Shown: positions 48,186 through 60,279 of the stretch, piece after piece | Position numbering within the stretch: the first letter of the stretch is position 1 | Layout: the number at the start of each line of letters is the position of its first letter | DNA from: Cristatella mucedo | Taxonomy: Eukaryota; Bryozoa; Phylactolaemata; Cristatellidae | NCBI GenBank assembly: GCA_009760855.2 | Contig: WPIO01000150.1 | Location: 126,001 to 190,000 of the forward strand | Reading direction: 5' to 3' | Length of the DNA stretch: 64,000 nucleotides | The notes under the pieces: model-generated | Database searches by the model: none | Told to the model about the DNA's origin: nothing | Seen by the model: only the letters and a program-made list of their open reading frames with translations | Made by a program: the position numbers and the translations under genes

Positions 48186-48191
48186 AATAAA
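48186..48191 (+). terminator. Poly(A) signal of gene C
   Basis: AATAAA about 270 bases after the stop codon, followed by T-rich DNA. A likely transcript end. Confidence 0.6.
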
Positions 48192-48237
48192 TAAGTATTA
48201 TTCCTCTAATAGTTCGATCCTGCTTCTTTCACAGCAT

Positions 48238-48312
48238 TTGCAAAGTACCTAACATGAGATTAGGTTCTCTTTGGACTCTGTATAAATGTATTATCATGAT
48301 TCTTATTATTAT
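48238..48312 (+). repeat. LINE family 2 / SINE tail, diverged
   Basis: AAAGTACCTAACATGAGATT, AGGTTCTCTTTGGACTCTGT and TTATTATTATAAG keep the tail layout. Confidence 0.6.
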
Positions 48313-48319
48313 AAGAAAT

Positions 48320-51105
48320 GATCACTGAATATAAGAAGACATTCTTTGCTATAGTCAGTATTCTGAATGTAGCATCACACACACTTTTTATACGATATAT
48401 GTCACTAGATGCTTTATATACTTGAAATTAATTTGATGTTATCAGTTATTGGTAAAAAAAACATCGCAAATAAATCAGTGGACAATTAAATTAGTTTTTT
48501 GGATCGCACAACAAATAAAAGTAACGCAATAGTGGATTCACTAGCTAAAATATTGTTATACTTGTTTTATCGTCAAGAATCAAATTAGCTATCAAATTTA
48601 AAAACAACCTTTATGGTTGTAAAATCTTAGGATTTCCAGAATCTTAGCTAATGATGTGGCATAGGTTTTTTTTAGAGAACCTTTATTAGATATAACATGA
48701 GTGATTAAAAGGATTTTTGACCAGTGCATAATTCATTGTATTCTTTGTGGGTCTCACATTAAAAACAGTGGTGTGGTCTCACATAAAAAAGAGTGGTAAA
48801 CCACCATATTTAGATCTGTTAGCTAAAACTTATGGACATATTCTGACCTACTTTTGGAAATAATTATTCCTGTTTTTTATATGTTAGTGGCATCGTGTAG
48901 CTCTCGGGTTAGGGACTACGAAGTCACCCCTGCGTCTCTAAATGATAGGGTAAACTAATAGTCATCCTCACCAACAGGTCTCGGTCTTGGCTTCAATTCG
49001 ATAGCAGACGATCCTTTACTGCTTACGAAAAGTGAGTTTATACCCACTACGACTGTTCTGCCTTTATTCTGAATTTGAATGGGGTAAGGAAATAGAGTCC
49101 TGGAAACTTATGTAGAATTGTAATTGAATATCGAGATTGATCGGCTAGTAGCAAAGAACTTGCTGAGAACTATGACACCACGTCAAAATAAGCACTTTGA
49201 CGGTATCGTGCTGTCAGCAAGCTCTTTTTTTGGAGGGTTCAAGTTTGGTGGCATTACGGCATCATTTTTAAAACTTGACTGGTCTCCGATAGGCGACTAT
49301 TTCTATCAATTCGTATCATTAAATCATAAGTTTAAATTCATAAAGCTCCTAGATATCTAAAGGTTGTATTTATAGCATAGAAAAGAGTTTACGTGTAAGT
49401 TAGTATTGGTAGCATTTTAAATCCTGCCTATGATAATTACGGTATGTAAAAGGTTTCAAGTCATTAACCTATCTATGGGCAAAGAGTTGATTACTTAATT
49501 GCAATGAAAAAAGGGAAAAATTATTATTTGAAAGCAATTGAGTCTTACGTTGGGCAAAAGTGTACGGTGAAACTCGCAAGGTTTGGTGCTAAATGCAGTG
49601 GGAACGTCAGGCTGGTATATCAAGCATGTCTTAAGCTGCTGCCCGAATTGGTAAGAGCTACTTGAACGTCAAAGTAGGGAGTAGTATCCATAGAATTATA
49701 CCAGTTATACCAATTACACCTGCATATGTATGCCAAATCAACATTTAGGTTCATAATAATAGAGAAGAAGAGCATTTCTATTGCTTACAGATATATTTCA
49801 TAAGCATAGACAAAAACGTCCAGGCAACGCACGCTTTTTGCGATGTGACTGGATAATATTTAAAGATCTGATCATAAACATACTAAATAAAAATAAGTGT
49901 AAAGATGTGCGCGACCGGCAAAGAATACTTGCCAAATAATATGAGTAGCACGCCAAAAATATTTATAAATATAACTTTAGCATGCGTGTCGGAGATCAAG
50001 ACAAGCACTGTATATCTCAGAAAAACACAGAAAAAAGGTCTTTCAGAGAGAAATTTATCAGAAAATATAAGGTAAAGCATGTAATATATATTTTTGACTT
50101 TTATATAATCTTTTTGGTGTGCTTAGAGGCTGTCAAGTGAGAGAAAAGAGAGGCTCGGTGTTTGCAATCCCGACAATTTGGCTGGAGCCAAAGTATCATT
50201 CAAGCGGTCGGTAATTCAGCGTTGCCAATCCTGACTAAAGTAAAAATGGCTAATGTGAGCTGCCCACCATGTATCAACACAACCATTCATCAATGTTGCC
50301 TTGGAAACGTCTCAAAGCTTACTGTTTCCACCACAACATTAATCTCCCTTCGCCCGACCGGTCTACAAAGGGATTAGCAATCTTCAGGAGATAGCAGTCA
50401 GACAAGTAAGCAAGCCAGATAAGACAGAGGAGCAAGTCGGACAACTAGAAATGTATGCCTAGTTAAGATTACCAAGTAATTACTTCGACCTTTGAAAGAA
50501 AGCCGTGATTCCTCATGCAGAAAGACCTCAACTATTTGTTCAGAGACCTTGGGCTTACCAAGTCCAATACTGAGGTTATGACAGGTGGGATGAAGAAGTG
50601 GATCCTTTTTGGATGAAAGTAACAGTGAGAGTAACAGATAGGCAAGAACGTCGGCGCATTTTCCTCCAAGCTCTACAATATGAAAGATAGCTTATATTTT
50701 CGCAACAATGCGGCCGAACTATTTGATGCTTTGTGAATTAGATTCAGCCTTGCTGACTGGTTCCTATTCAAAGACTATTTATCGAAGATCCTCGGCACCG
50801 TGCTGCTTCGCATCATTAACAAGTGCAATCTGAGTTCTCTCAGTGAAACATTGAAGCTACGTTGGTACCGCCTACTTGTGATTGGAAGGGGCTAACCTGA
50901 GAGCTTCGCAAAGTCATTCCTTATTTAGATATTTTTTTAAGGCTACCCCTACTAATCAAAGCGGGAAAGTCCGTCCGTATTTTTGTCCCACAGCGGTTCC
51001 GTCACACTGTAAAATGGTGACCAGTCTTTCACTGAGTGACATATACTTGCCGCATAGATCTAGTACGACTCGATGAAGCTATTCAAGATCAGTATGCTCT
51101 TGTAG
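48320..51105. other. Intergenic, no supported gene
   Basis: AT-rich with scattered ORFs of 60-80 codons (for example 49124-49360 + and 50162-50377 +). None has a recognisable domain or paired splice sites. Confidence 0.45.
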
Positions 51106-51107
51106 AC

Positions 51108-52175
51108 TAAACTCCTTCTAAACACTTTACATTAGCTGCATAGGAAACACAATCGAATGGTGAGTGATATCATGCTCAATAAACAGAAAGAATAATGTGG
51201 TCAGGGTGACATGCAAAGGATCAGCATGCAAGTTTGGTTAGTGGCAACGTGTTAGGTTAGTGTCAGAACGTATAAGGTAATTAACGACGAATCACAGGGA
51301 CCCACTAAATGCTGTGATAAATTGGTGAGTTTTTAAGTTCTTTTTCAATGTGGTCAAGTCATGAGATGTTGTGACGGAAATCGGGAGTGAGTTCCAGGCT
51401 TTGAGAACGTACAAACTAAAGACACGGTCTCCAAAGGGTTTGAGGTTTGTACAGGTATATAGGTAAACAGTTGGTTTCCGAAAAGCAGGTAGTACGATGC
51501 TTGGCCCGGTGGGGAGCAGATCTGATAGGTAGTCTAGAGCTAAAGAATTAAGGGACCTCAAAGTTAGCGACAAGACCTTGAAGTCAATCAGTTGCATGAC
51601 TTGTAGCAAGTAGAGGTGGGCGAGAAGTGGTATGATGTGGCAACTGCGACACTCACGACAGACAAGCCTAGGTGCAGCGTTTTGCACCAGATGTAATCGT
51701 CTGATTGCACATGCCGGTAGGCCAGCAAGCAGTGAGTTACAGAAGTCAAGACGGGATGTCGCGAATGCATGGACCAACTTGGACGTGGTATCTTTGTCTG
51801 AACCAGCCCGAGTATTAGCAATGCTATGTAGCTGAAAGTAGGCAGACTTGACTGAGGAGCTGATGTGGTCGGCTAGCGAGTGGTCACTTTGGAACAGGAC
51901 ACCTAGATTTCGTAGTGATTCAACAGGAGATATGCTAGGAGAGCCAACTTTGACGGTTAGCCTTTTCAATTTCTGAATCGCACTCGATTTGCCCAATACT
52001 AGTGAGTCAGTTTTTTCACCATTCAATTTAAGAAGATTTGCTGCCATTCATGTGCTGATGTCATCAATACATGCAACAAGGGAGATGAGATAATTCGAGG
52101 ATCTTGAAGGCTGGAAGGGATCTAGGCAATGGTAAAACTGAGTATCGTCCGCATGGAAGTGCAATCCACAGTAAT
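51108..52175 (-). mobile_element. LINE family 2, 3' half with a long open frame
   Basis: The minus strand shows the RT active site as His-Ala-Asp-Asp-Thr-Gln-Phe-Tyr near 52160, then a stop. An open frame of 251 codons (52047-51292) follows with Leu-Leu-Lys-Leu-Asn, Leu-Arg-Asn-Leu-Gly-Val-Leu-Phe, Ser-Arg-Leu-Asp-Phe-Cys-Asn-Ser-Leu-Leu-Ala-Gly-Leu-Pro, Pro-Arg-Leu-Val-Cys and Ala-Trp-Asn-Ser-Leu-Pro. This order is typical of CR1/L2/Crack-type LINEs. It is 5'-truncated and ends against the satellite at 52.2 kb. It is the youngest-looking LINE in the window. Confidence 0.88.
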
Positions 52176-52194
52176 CATTTCTTGTTCTCGTCAA

Positions 52195-54420
52195 ACTAAC
52201 CCCAAATCTGCTGCAAATAGCTCCAAAAAGTCTGGAATATCAAACAAAGCTACGCACACAATGTACCCAGAAAATTTCACATGATTCCGCTTACGCGTTT
52301 TACGAAGTCCAGTGATATAGGATTGCAGTGGCCCAGGCCAATACCCCAATCTACCACAATCCATGGCAATCCGCTGCATTCTACTATGCAACGAAAGAAA
52401 TCCTGATCGAAGAGCTCATTTTTTTAATTGCATATGACCGCTAACTCTGCAACACCTGCATTAAAAAAGTTCACTTGCATGGGCACGGCCGTTCTCGTGC
52501 AACACACTGCAATCGACTGCAGTAGCCGGGCCAATACGACAATCCTCTTCAATCCAGTGAATCCACCGCATAGAAAATCAAAATACATCGCGCCGAGCTC
52601 CAGTTTTTATTGCATAAAAAAGTGCAGCGTGCTGTGTGCACAACCACGTAAAATAAAAAAATTGTGCAATCTCGCACTGTGGCAATGGGCGGCAATTGCC
52701 TGAAATGAGCTGGAAAACTACCCCAATCCACTCTATTCCACTGCAAATCATCCTCAATAAGCGATCACGAAGCTCTAATTGACATTGTATATAGGAATAG
52801 ACTCAGTTAAAACTTGCATACCAAATCCTCCACTCCATTTTGCACACGCGTTCTCACGCAATGAATTGCAATCGACTGCAACGACTAGGTCCCGTACCAC
52901 AATCCACAATACCACAATGCCTCATTCCACAGAAATCTGCTGCAATCTGCTACACAGCCACCAGAAAGCGTACACTGAAGCTCTAACTATGATTGCACAG
53001 TGCTGTAATTTTTGGTTATTGTGTAAACCCACAATTTCACTACAATAGCTTAAATCATTTGGAGCAATGCCGTGCAATTGACTGCAATGGCCCGGACCGA
53101 TTCCTCAATTTACTGCAATCTGATGCAAAATGCCCCAAAATCGGTTTCAAAATGCTTCAATTTTTTATGTATGTTACAAAGAACAATAGCTAATTTCAAC
53201 GAGATCGTTTCAGGCAATTGCACTCGTACAATCTTGCACAATGCATGGCAATTTACGGCAACGGCTCTGCTCAAAGCAGCATTCCACTACTATCCGTGGC
53301 AAGTTGACACTAAATTGACTGGGCAAAGTGCCGACTGTCATTGAATTTCACATTTATTTGTGCTTAAAGTGAAATCGTAGGACTTTCAAGCTATTTTACA
53401 AGTTAATTGTCAACAATACACGGCAATTGACAGCAATAGCAGGGACCGATGCCAAAATGCTTGGCAAATCGACAAGAAATCGGCTGCACCAAGCTCCAAT
53501 TCTCATTCCACGTAACATCTTACAGAGTGAACACATAGTTTCAACCAGCTCTGACCGTTTAATCTTGAGCAATGCATGGCAACAGACGGCAATTGCCCGG
53601 GCAAATAAGGCAATCCATAATGGTCCATCGCTAATCACTGGAGAGAACTGGGCCAAAATAAAATCTATCTCACCTGTCACAGACCACTGTGTTGAAGGTG
53701 CAACCGAATCTTTTCAACCAATCGCGAACTTACAATCTCGAGCAATGGACGGCAATCGACAGCAATGGCCTGTGCCGATACCACATTTCCCGGCGAATTG
53801 AAGAGAAATTGGCAGTGCGGAAGCCCCAATTGTCATTCCATATAACATTCCGTTGCATCCAAAGTAAATCCGTGGAACTTTCAAGATGAATTTGAAGATT
53901 TTGATTACTGTCAGCATTTCACGGCAATCAAGAGCACTGGTAGGGGCCGGTAGCGAAATCCTTGGAAAATCGACAAGATTGGCTGCAATAAGCTGAATTT
54001 CTCATTCCACGAAACATGTACCTGTTTTCGCGCATAATTTTTATCATGGTACGCATTCAATCAACGAAAACCCATGGCAATCGACGGCAATGGCCAGGGG
54101 AAATACGTCAATCCATACAAGACAGTTACAAATGCAGCGACAGTTGCTGAGAGAAGCTCCAACTTTTCTTGAGCATTGCACTGCACTGCATTAAAAGTGC
54201 AGCCACATCCTTTTATACAATCGACAAAGGCACAATCGAGGGCAATGGCCCAGTCTTTGCAGCAATCTGGTTCAAATTTTGCTGGAATTGGCTGCTTGAA
54301 TTTGTAATTATCCTACTACATAACGCTCACTGTGGACACGCATGCTGCCCTTTTTCGAGTTAAACCTTGGGCAATCGATGGCGATTGCCCGAGACAATAC
54401 AGCAATCTAGGATTGTCTGT
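52195..54420. repeat. Decayed tandem satellite, about 170-bp period, about 13 units
   Basis: A motif of the form CAATCGACGGCAATGGCC followed by C-rich CGGnCCnATAC and CAATC recurs near 52330, 52510, 52690, 52870, 53065, 53232, 53405, 53590, 53755, 53925, 54085, 54245 and 54375. A second motif, AGCTCCAATT-TCATTCCACGnAACAT, sits between successive copies. Spacing is 130-195 bp with most near 170. Short ORFs over it are incidental. Confidence 0.85.
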
Positions 54421-54429
54421 TATAAACAA

Positions 54430-55620
54430 TGAGCTGCTGGTTTAGTGTTGGATGCAGAACCACGCCAGATTGGGTGTAGAATTTCCCTCAAAGCTATCAT
54501 CTTAAAAAAGCGAGAGAGGAGTCTCAACGAAGAAAGTTCATAGGCTCCATGATCTCCAGTAGACAAAAAATCGGCTATTTGCATCCTAGGTGGATAATCA
54601 CAGCCGCCTAAGGTAAGGCTCAATGCTAGCATCTTCGTTTGAAAACAGATCGAGGAGATCGCAGCGTTCGCAAGTAGGAAATTCGCTAAGAGGCTGAACG
54701 TGCTGGTGAAGCGGCTCGAACCCTTTCGTTGTAGTGGTCCACAGCTTTATAGGCTATCGGAAAACTAAAAGCAGCAGGCCCAGGGTATCGTGGAGAACAT
54801 TTGCAACTGCATTCCAGAAACTCAAGAATGATATGGGGGCAACATATAAGGAGGCAGGTTAGCACTTCCATTAAGATAAACTAGATTTTGAACGGCGTTA
54901 ATAAAGACATTGAAACTAAATTTAGATGGGAGACTATGTTCAGTGGCTTTTTCGAGAAAGAGATTAGCTGCACGACCTCTAACCTAGAACCCATGTTCAT
55001 TATGAATGTTTTTGACTAATCATTTCCCACGACTTCGGCCTAACTAATGTTAGTTTCCAGTCTCTTGCTATTCTTTCTGACTACATGCAAACCGAATGAC
55101 GCAAATCGTTTAGTAATATAATTGTAAAAATCGCGTCTTTCGGTTGGCATTTAGTCAGAAAGAACAACAAGCAGCTCAAAATTAACATTCAGTCAGAAAC
55201 TGATTTCGGATTTGTAGGACCTCTCAATGGCAAAGACGTTACATCAAATCCCTATATTACGGAATCCGTGTTCAAATTCGCTCGCAATTTATTGAATTGT
55301 CTATGCTTTTATTAAAAAGAGTTGCCATTAATTGCTCTGATGTTTAGAGCTGAGAGTGATTTGATACTGAAACAACGAAAAAAGTATCCCCGTTTATGCT
55401 TAATCGATCTACAATAAACCGATGTCGTGCGAGATTTGATAGTAATTTACTCGATAAAGTCGACACAAGCAAAGAGATAAGTAAACCAGCGTTTCGTGCC
55501 AGCCACGAAAAATCAAAATCTGGCATCGTAGTTGGTCGCTACTTCGTCGAGCACGAAGTCTTGGTAGTTCTTAAAATAATTAGCTCAGCAATCGAGATCT
55601 ATAAGGGCAGTACATTAAGT
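54430..55620. other. Unassigned stretch
   Basis: No ORF with a known domain. A 76-codon + ORF at 55396-55626 is unrecognised. Confidence 0.4.
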
Positions 55621-55621
55621 C

Positions 55622-56022
55622 TGTAACCGCGTAGAAGCTCGTCCCCCGGCTCTCTACCGGTGGACTGTGTGATGCAGTGCTGCATTGCGGTTAAAACACA
55701 GGCGGCCACAAATGGGTGCCGAAAGCAATAGTTTATTGTGGGACGGTTAGTAGTGGTTACGCGCCGGCGCAAGCGCTTTACGCGGCGCGCACCGGACCGA
55801 CGGAGTTAACTGTGCAAAACCCCCGAAGCCCGAGTATAACCAACTACCCTGTGCGTTTACGCGGCGCGTATCAATCCGACGGAGTTAACTGCACGAACTC
55901 CCGAAGCCCGACTATAATAACTACCCTACGAGTTTACGCGGCGTGTACCGGACCGACGGAGTTAACTTCGCGAACTCCCAAAGTCCGAATATAACTAACT
56001 ACCCTATGCGCGTGTCGCTACA
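55622..56022 (-). repeat. LTR-like element with GC-rich tandem repeats (tentative)
   Basis: The ends TGTAACC (left) and GTCGCTACA (right) match the reversed end motifs of LTR 1 and 2. A reversed AATAAA (TTTATT at 55731-55736) lies near the left end, as in LTR 2. The interior holds three units of about 75 bp (from about 55775) with TTTACGCGGCGCG, CCGACGGAGTTAACT, GAA-CCCGA and ATAA-TAACTACCCT. No target duplication is visible (AGTC against GCAC), so it is either not a solo LTR or has rearranged. Confidence 0.45.
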
Positions 56023-56284
56023 GCACCCCAAGATACGAGCAGCTAACTGAGTAGCCGGCAGAACACAACTGCACAGTCTAAGTTGCACTTTACTGTCCGT
56101 CGCCGTAGGTTCGATTCTCGTGCCCTTGAAGCGTAGTCTCGCATTGACTACCGAAGCTGCAGCCCTCAGCTCTCGTGGCGTAGTCTCAGCTCGACTATCC
56201 AAGCTGTTCCTAAGCTCTGTCACTCGTCTCATTATATTCTCTCTCCTCTCCACTCCTGACCTAGCACGCGGCTGCTATTTCTAC

Positions 56285-56518
56285 TTCGGCATATTAGTCG
56301 GTGCACATCCTGACCGCAACGTCTGCACCAGGCTTCATTCTAACTTTAGCCGGTAGACCAGGAGCTGGGCTTGTACTAGCTGTCCAAGTCGAACCCGCTA
56401 AGACAACCACATTAGTCGCTCCATCTCCTAACCGCATCGCCTGCATAAAGCTCCATTCTAACCTGAGCTAGGTGAGTCAGGAGCTGGGTCTGTACTAGGT
56501 GCCCTAGTCGACCCCCCC
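56285..56518. repeat. Diverged 120-bp tandem duplication
   Basis: Both halves share ATTAGTCG-TCCA-CTCCT-ACCGCA-CG-CTGCA, CATTCTAAC, CAGGAGCTGGG and TGTACTAG-TG-CC-AGTCGA. It adjoins the LTR-like element and may belong to it. A poly-C run closes it. Confidence 0.65.
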
Positions 56519-56524
56519 CCCCAA

Positions 56525-57040
56525 GGCGAGGGCTCCCATCGCGGCTAAGCTGAGAGGTGCACCAGTGCAAGTCTGCAGGTTTGGTCGTGGATTATTAAAT
56601 TCATCATGACCACTCGGAGCCTATTCGGTCAAGATCTGTAGCAGACGTGTGTCATTAGATTCAACTGAAGTGACCAGCATCAGTTTCTTTTCTTTACATC
56701 TACTTTCGATGTAGGTACAAGTGGCTTACCAGTGAACGTCCAATGCCCTGCGATGTGGAATGCCTAGTGGGTTGTCGCCAAAACCAATCGCGAAGCTCCT
56801 GTCGGTGTCTCCGAGCATTTAGTAAATATGAGCCATGGCTGAGTTTCTGTAGGCTGCTGGCCTCAGGCCTTGGTCGGCAGAGATGAGAGTGGTGAAGGCA
56901 GCACTCGCTCAAACCAAACGGCTGAGGCCTTGGGGGTCCTGTTTCCTCCTGCTGTTCGTGCTGGCTTCAGCTAATTAGTGCATCTTTTGCAGCCAGCCAC
57001 TTTTCCTGATGTAAGTAAAAAATATACTAACTGATTTAAT
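56525..57040. other. Unassigned stretch
   Basis: A 70-codon minus ORF at 56912-56700 is unrecognised. Nothing else is supported. Confidence 0.4.
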
Positions 57041-57044
57041 AGCC

Positions 57045-57185
57045 TCATCTGTCAATCGGCAGAAGAGCCTAAACGGCTATCACCACCGTTAACAGTTGGC
57101 ATCGCAAACTGCAGGATTCGAAGCCACTACCTCGGTGGGAAAGAGCAAGCACCTTACCTTCAGGGTTATAATGGCCCTGATCCTG
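57045..57185 (-). mobile_element. SINE family B copy
   Basis: On the minus strand: head GGCCATTATAACCCTGAAGG, B box GGCTTCGAATCCTG, then the GGTGATAGCCGTTTAGGCTC and TTCTGCCGATTGACAGATGA body as at 43850-44008. Confidence 0.75.
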
Positions 57186-57474
57186 GCTGCAGCATTTTAG
57201 GTTTTTGACCATGCAACATAGCTACCCAAGAAAAGAGACACGATAATTCTGACCACTACGTTAACTGTATTAACCAACCAGTGAAATCCTAGTGAAACCA
57301 GGTAAGCTGGTGTAAAGAACTAGTGGCCATGTACTTTTAGTCCAGATTTCTCGATTGTGAATGCTTATCTGCAGTATTCTTTTGAAGTATCTAGTACAAA
57401 ATCGTAACCCAATCGCAGTACAATTAGAGACAATAAAAACAATTGGAGAAACCTTAACTGTAGGGTACACATAA

Positions 57475-58080
57475 TAATAATAATAAAAGTATTAAATTTG
57501 GTATAGCACCCTCAGAGAACTCAATATCTTTCTACGCACTTTAAATCCACTGCAGAGAAAGTAAAATGGAATGGTTAGTGGTAGCTTGCTCAAAAAACAA
57601 GAATAACCGGGAGAGGGGTGACATGCACATGGTCAGTGTGCAAGTTTGGTTAGTGGCATTATGCACAGTGTCAGCGTGCATAAGCCCATAAAGGACGAAT
57701 CTCAGCGACCCACTAAATGCTATGATAAATAGGCGCATTTTTAGTTGCTTTTTAAATGTGGTTAAGTCAGGAGATGTCGTGACACAATTTGGAAGAGAGT
57801 TTCAGGCTTTAGGAGCACACGAACTGAAAGTACTCCAAAGGATCTCCAAAAGGTCTCGAAAGGATTTAAGACTTGTACGAGGTATAGGTAAACCGTTAGA
57901 TTCCAAAACGTGTATTGTGTGATGCTTAGCCTGGTGGGGAAGTAGATCTAATAGGTTAGCTGAAGCCAAAGAATAAAGAGACCTAAAAGGGAACGGCAAA
58001 ACCTTGAAGTTGATGCGTTATTTGACTGGGAGCCAGTGCAGGTCGGCGAGAATCGGAGTGCAATGAAGTTTTCTTGCTTC
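57475..58080 (-). mobile_element. LINE family 2, 3' end
   Basis: Begins (left) with the ATT tail and AGAGAACTCAATATCTTTCT, then parallels 51110-51600 and 62045-62600, including the Trp-x-Ser-Leu-Pro-like region and the GGAAGTAGATCTAATAGG block. Frameshifts are present. Confidence 0.8.
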
Positions 58081-58159
58081 TTGTAAGTTCGCTGCTTGCG
58101 AGGACCTGTTCTCACAAGGGACACATTAATGAGGGATGAAATCTTAAGTAAAACTGAGA

Positions 58160-58305
58160 GACACTGTAATAATAACAATAACAATAGTAATGCACTTACT
58201 AAAGCGCCCTCAGAGAACTCAATCTCTTTCCAGGTTCTTCACAGTGACACACTGAGAGACATGAGAGACTCTGAGAGACACGAGAGACACTGAGAGACAC
58301 TGTGT
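58160..58305. repeat. LINE/SINE tail plus GAGAGACACT minisatellite
   Basis: AACAATAAC microsatellite, reversed tail AAAGCGCCCTCAGAGAACTC, then tandem 10-mers of GAGAGACACT / GAGAGACATG. Confidence 0.8.
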
Positions 58306-58309
58306 GCAC

Positions 58310-58950
58310 GAAAAGCGTCCTCGGTTGCGATTCCTTGGCGAGCAAGGCCTTAACAGTGAGAGAGTGTAAATTGTGAGCAGAATAGGACCTGAAAATTAAA
58401 TTATTTGGGAAAATCTACTTTTAAGCCCCTCGTAAATACTCATAACCGTTTATAATTCTTTTATGAAATCATTCACTGAGACTGGTTAGTAATAATTGAA
58501 ATGCCGTACCTATTATATCATAGATAGTTTGGACTAACGGTCACTACAGAAAGACTTGACCATCAATAAAATCAAAAGCTAGCACGCAATGCAGATACCG
58601 TGCTCAGCAAGCACTGAGAATCTATTTAATTCAGTAGTCCTGAGAGTATTGGTTGAAACAGTGCTGAAAAGATGAACATACGCTTTAAAATTTATCGGAA
58701 CTTATTGGCTTAAAACATCGATGTGTCCATCGAGCGAATGTGATAGCACTCTTAAAAGTGTCCTGCCATAGACAGACTTTGCTCAGGTAACTTGAATTCC
58801 CTCTTGTGATAGGAACTCCCTAATCAGTTTAAAACAGCAGCCTAAGTTGACGTTTTCAAGTGTAAGAACTGGGTTCAAGGTAGTTGAAGTAGATGGCAAC
58901 ATTTCACTGCCCATTTGAAGGACTATATATCTGTGTTCTCAACAGCTATT
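58310..58950. other. Unassigned AT-rich stretch
   Basis: No ORF or repeat recognised. Confidence 0.5.
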
Positions 58951-58954
58951 TTTA

Positions 58955-59018
58955 TTTTTATATTTGAAAATTAGTTACAAATGAGCCTTCATTTGTAACT
59001 AATTTTCAAATATAAAAA
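58955..59018. repeat. Perfect 30-bp inverted repeat (hairpin)
   Basis: TTTTTATATTTGAAAATTAG continues to 58984 and pairs base for base with 58989-59018 around the 4-base loop GCCT (58985-58988). There is no mismatch in the arms, which is rare in otherwise decayed DNA. Confidence 0.95.
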
Positions 59019-59019
59019 G

Positions 59020-60275
59020 GAGTTGGTAAAGTTAAACGGTGGGTTAGATTAAGGATAGTCACGTCTGATATTGGCCAATTTTATTTTTGCTCTTAGCACG
59101 CATCTCAGACACTCATTTCATTAAGTCATAAAAGCAAAGCAGCAACTTTAATCTGCCTGAATGCATTTATTTGAGTAAATAAAAATGTTAAGCCTCATTA
59201 TATGGCAAAAATTAAAAAAAAATTGAATGCCAAAGAGAGCAACGATTGCTTCGAGGATTTTTGAGCGACGCTGACACTTTGAGCGACACATTTTCATATA
59301 ACAAAAAAGACAACCAAAGGTTACAAGTTTATAAATGCAACTGCTGCTCAAGGTTCATGCAAGCTCTTAGTTTAGGCCTACAACAACCCCGGCCAACTCC
59401 TAAAGAATGCTTATGGAACCAATACTCCACATATTATACACCCCTACTAGGCGTGATTATTGATGATTCCTTGATGTGTTTTCGTGTGCCTCATTTAGTC
59501 GTCAACCACGTGCAGCTGTATGCATAATGGCTTCTATTCTGCCGCCATTCTTGTGGCTCAGCTTATGTGTTAAGCAGCCATCGCCTCAAACTTAACTGAC
59601 TGTCAGAAACCTTACTTTTATGCGAAATTGTGAAGACCGAGATCAAGCATACATCAACCAACTTCTTGACCTTAGGTGATGCCGACCCCACGGGCGTCTC
59701 TTCCTTTCCAGTCTTACATATAAAAGCAGCGAGTAAAAGAGCGGTGATTGTCACATACTTCTCCCTCAATTAAAATTCGTTTGCTAGCCCAATGAAACAG
59801 TGATTCAAATCTATTGGTTTTAGTGTCTTAAAAGCAAGTTCGTAATAGAAGCTGTAATATATTTACCCATAATACCAAATCCTAATTTATGTGAGATCTT
59901 TTCTGGCCTAATTTTGATTCTCTGTCAAATAAATCGTGCCTTCTGAGTTCTTATTAGTTTGATAAGATATGTCATTATCTAAACTTTCGCATTTAGTTTT
60001 ACATTATGGGCCAGTCTGCCTATTTTTCTCTTCTTACTCATGGGCATGACTCAGGAACAGCAGAGGTCGCACTATCAGTCAAATATTCTCCTGCAATTTT
60101 ACTCAATCGTTAACTGTGAATGATGAATTCTACACGTATGCCCACAAACACACGTCAGATAATCTGCAGTTTCTGCCATCCCTACATACGGAGAATCATT
60201 TAAGAATAAACCTATATACAATCTTAATTCTTTAAACAATTATAATCGTCCCACGAAAATATCTTTCATCTCCCT
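59020..60275. other. Unassigned AT-rich stretch
   Basis: ORFs of 67-93 codons (59148-59351 -, 59246-59527 +, 59563-59769 -) have no recognisable domain. Confidence 0.4.
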
Positions 60276-60279
60276 GCAG

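Noticed and set aside
51632-51835. Plus-strand ORF
   Set aside because: Antisense shadow of the LINE family 2 frame.
56095-56130. B-box-like GGTTCGATTC as a tRNA or SINE
   Set aside because: No convincing A box at the right distance and no tRNA-like stems.
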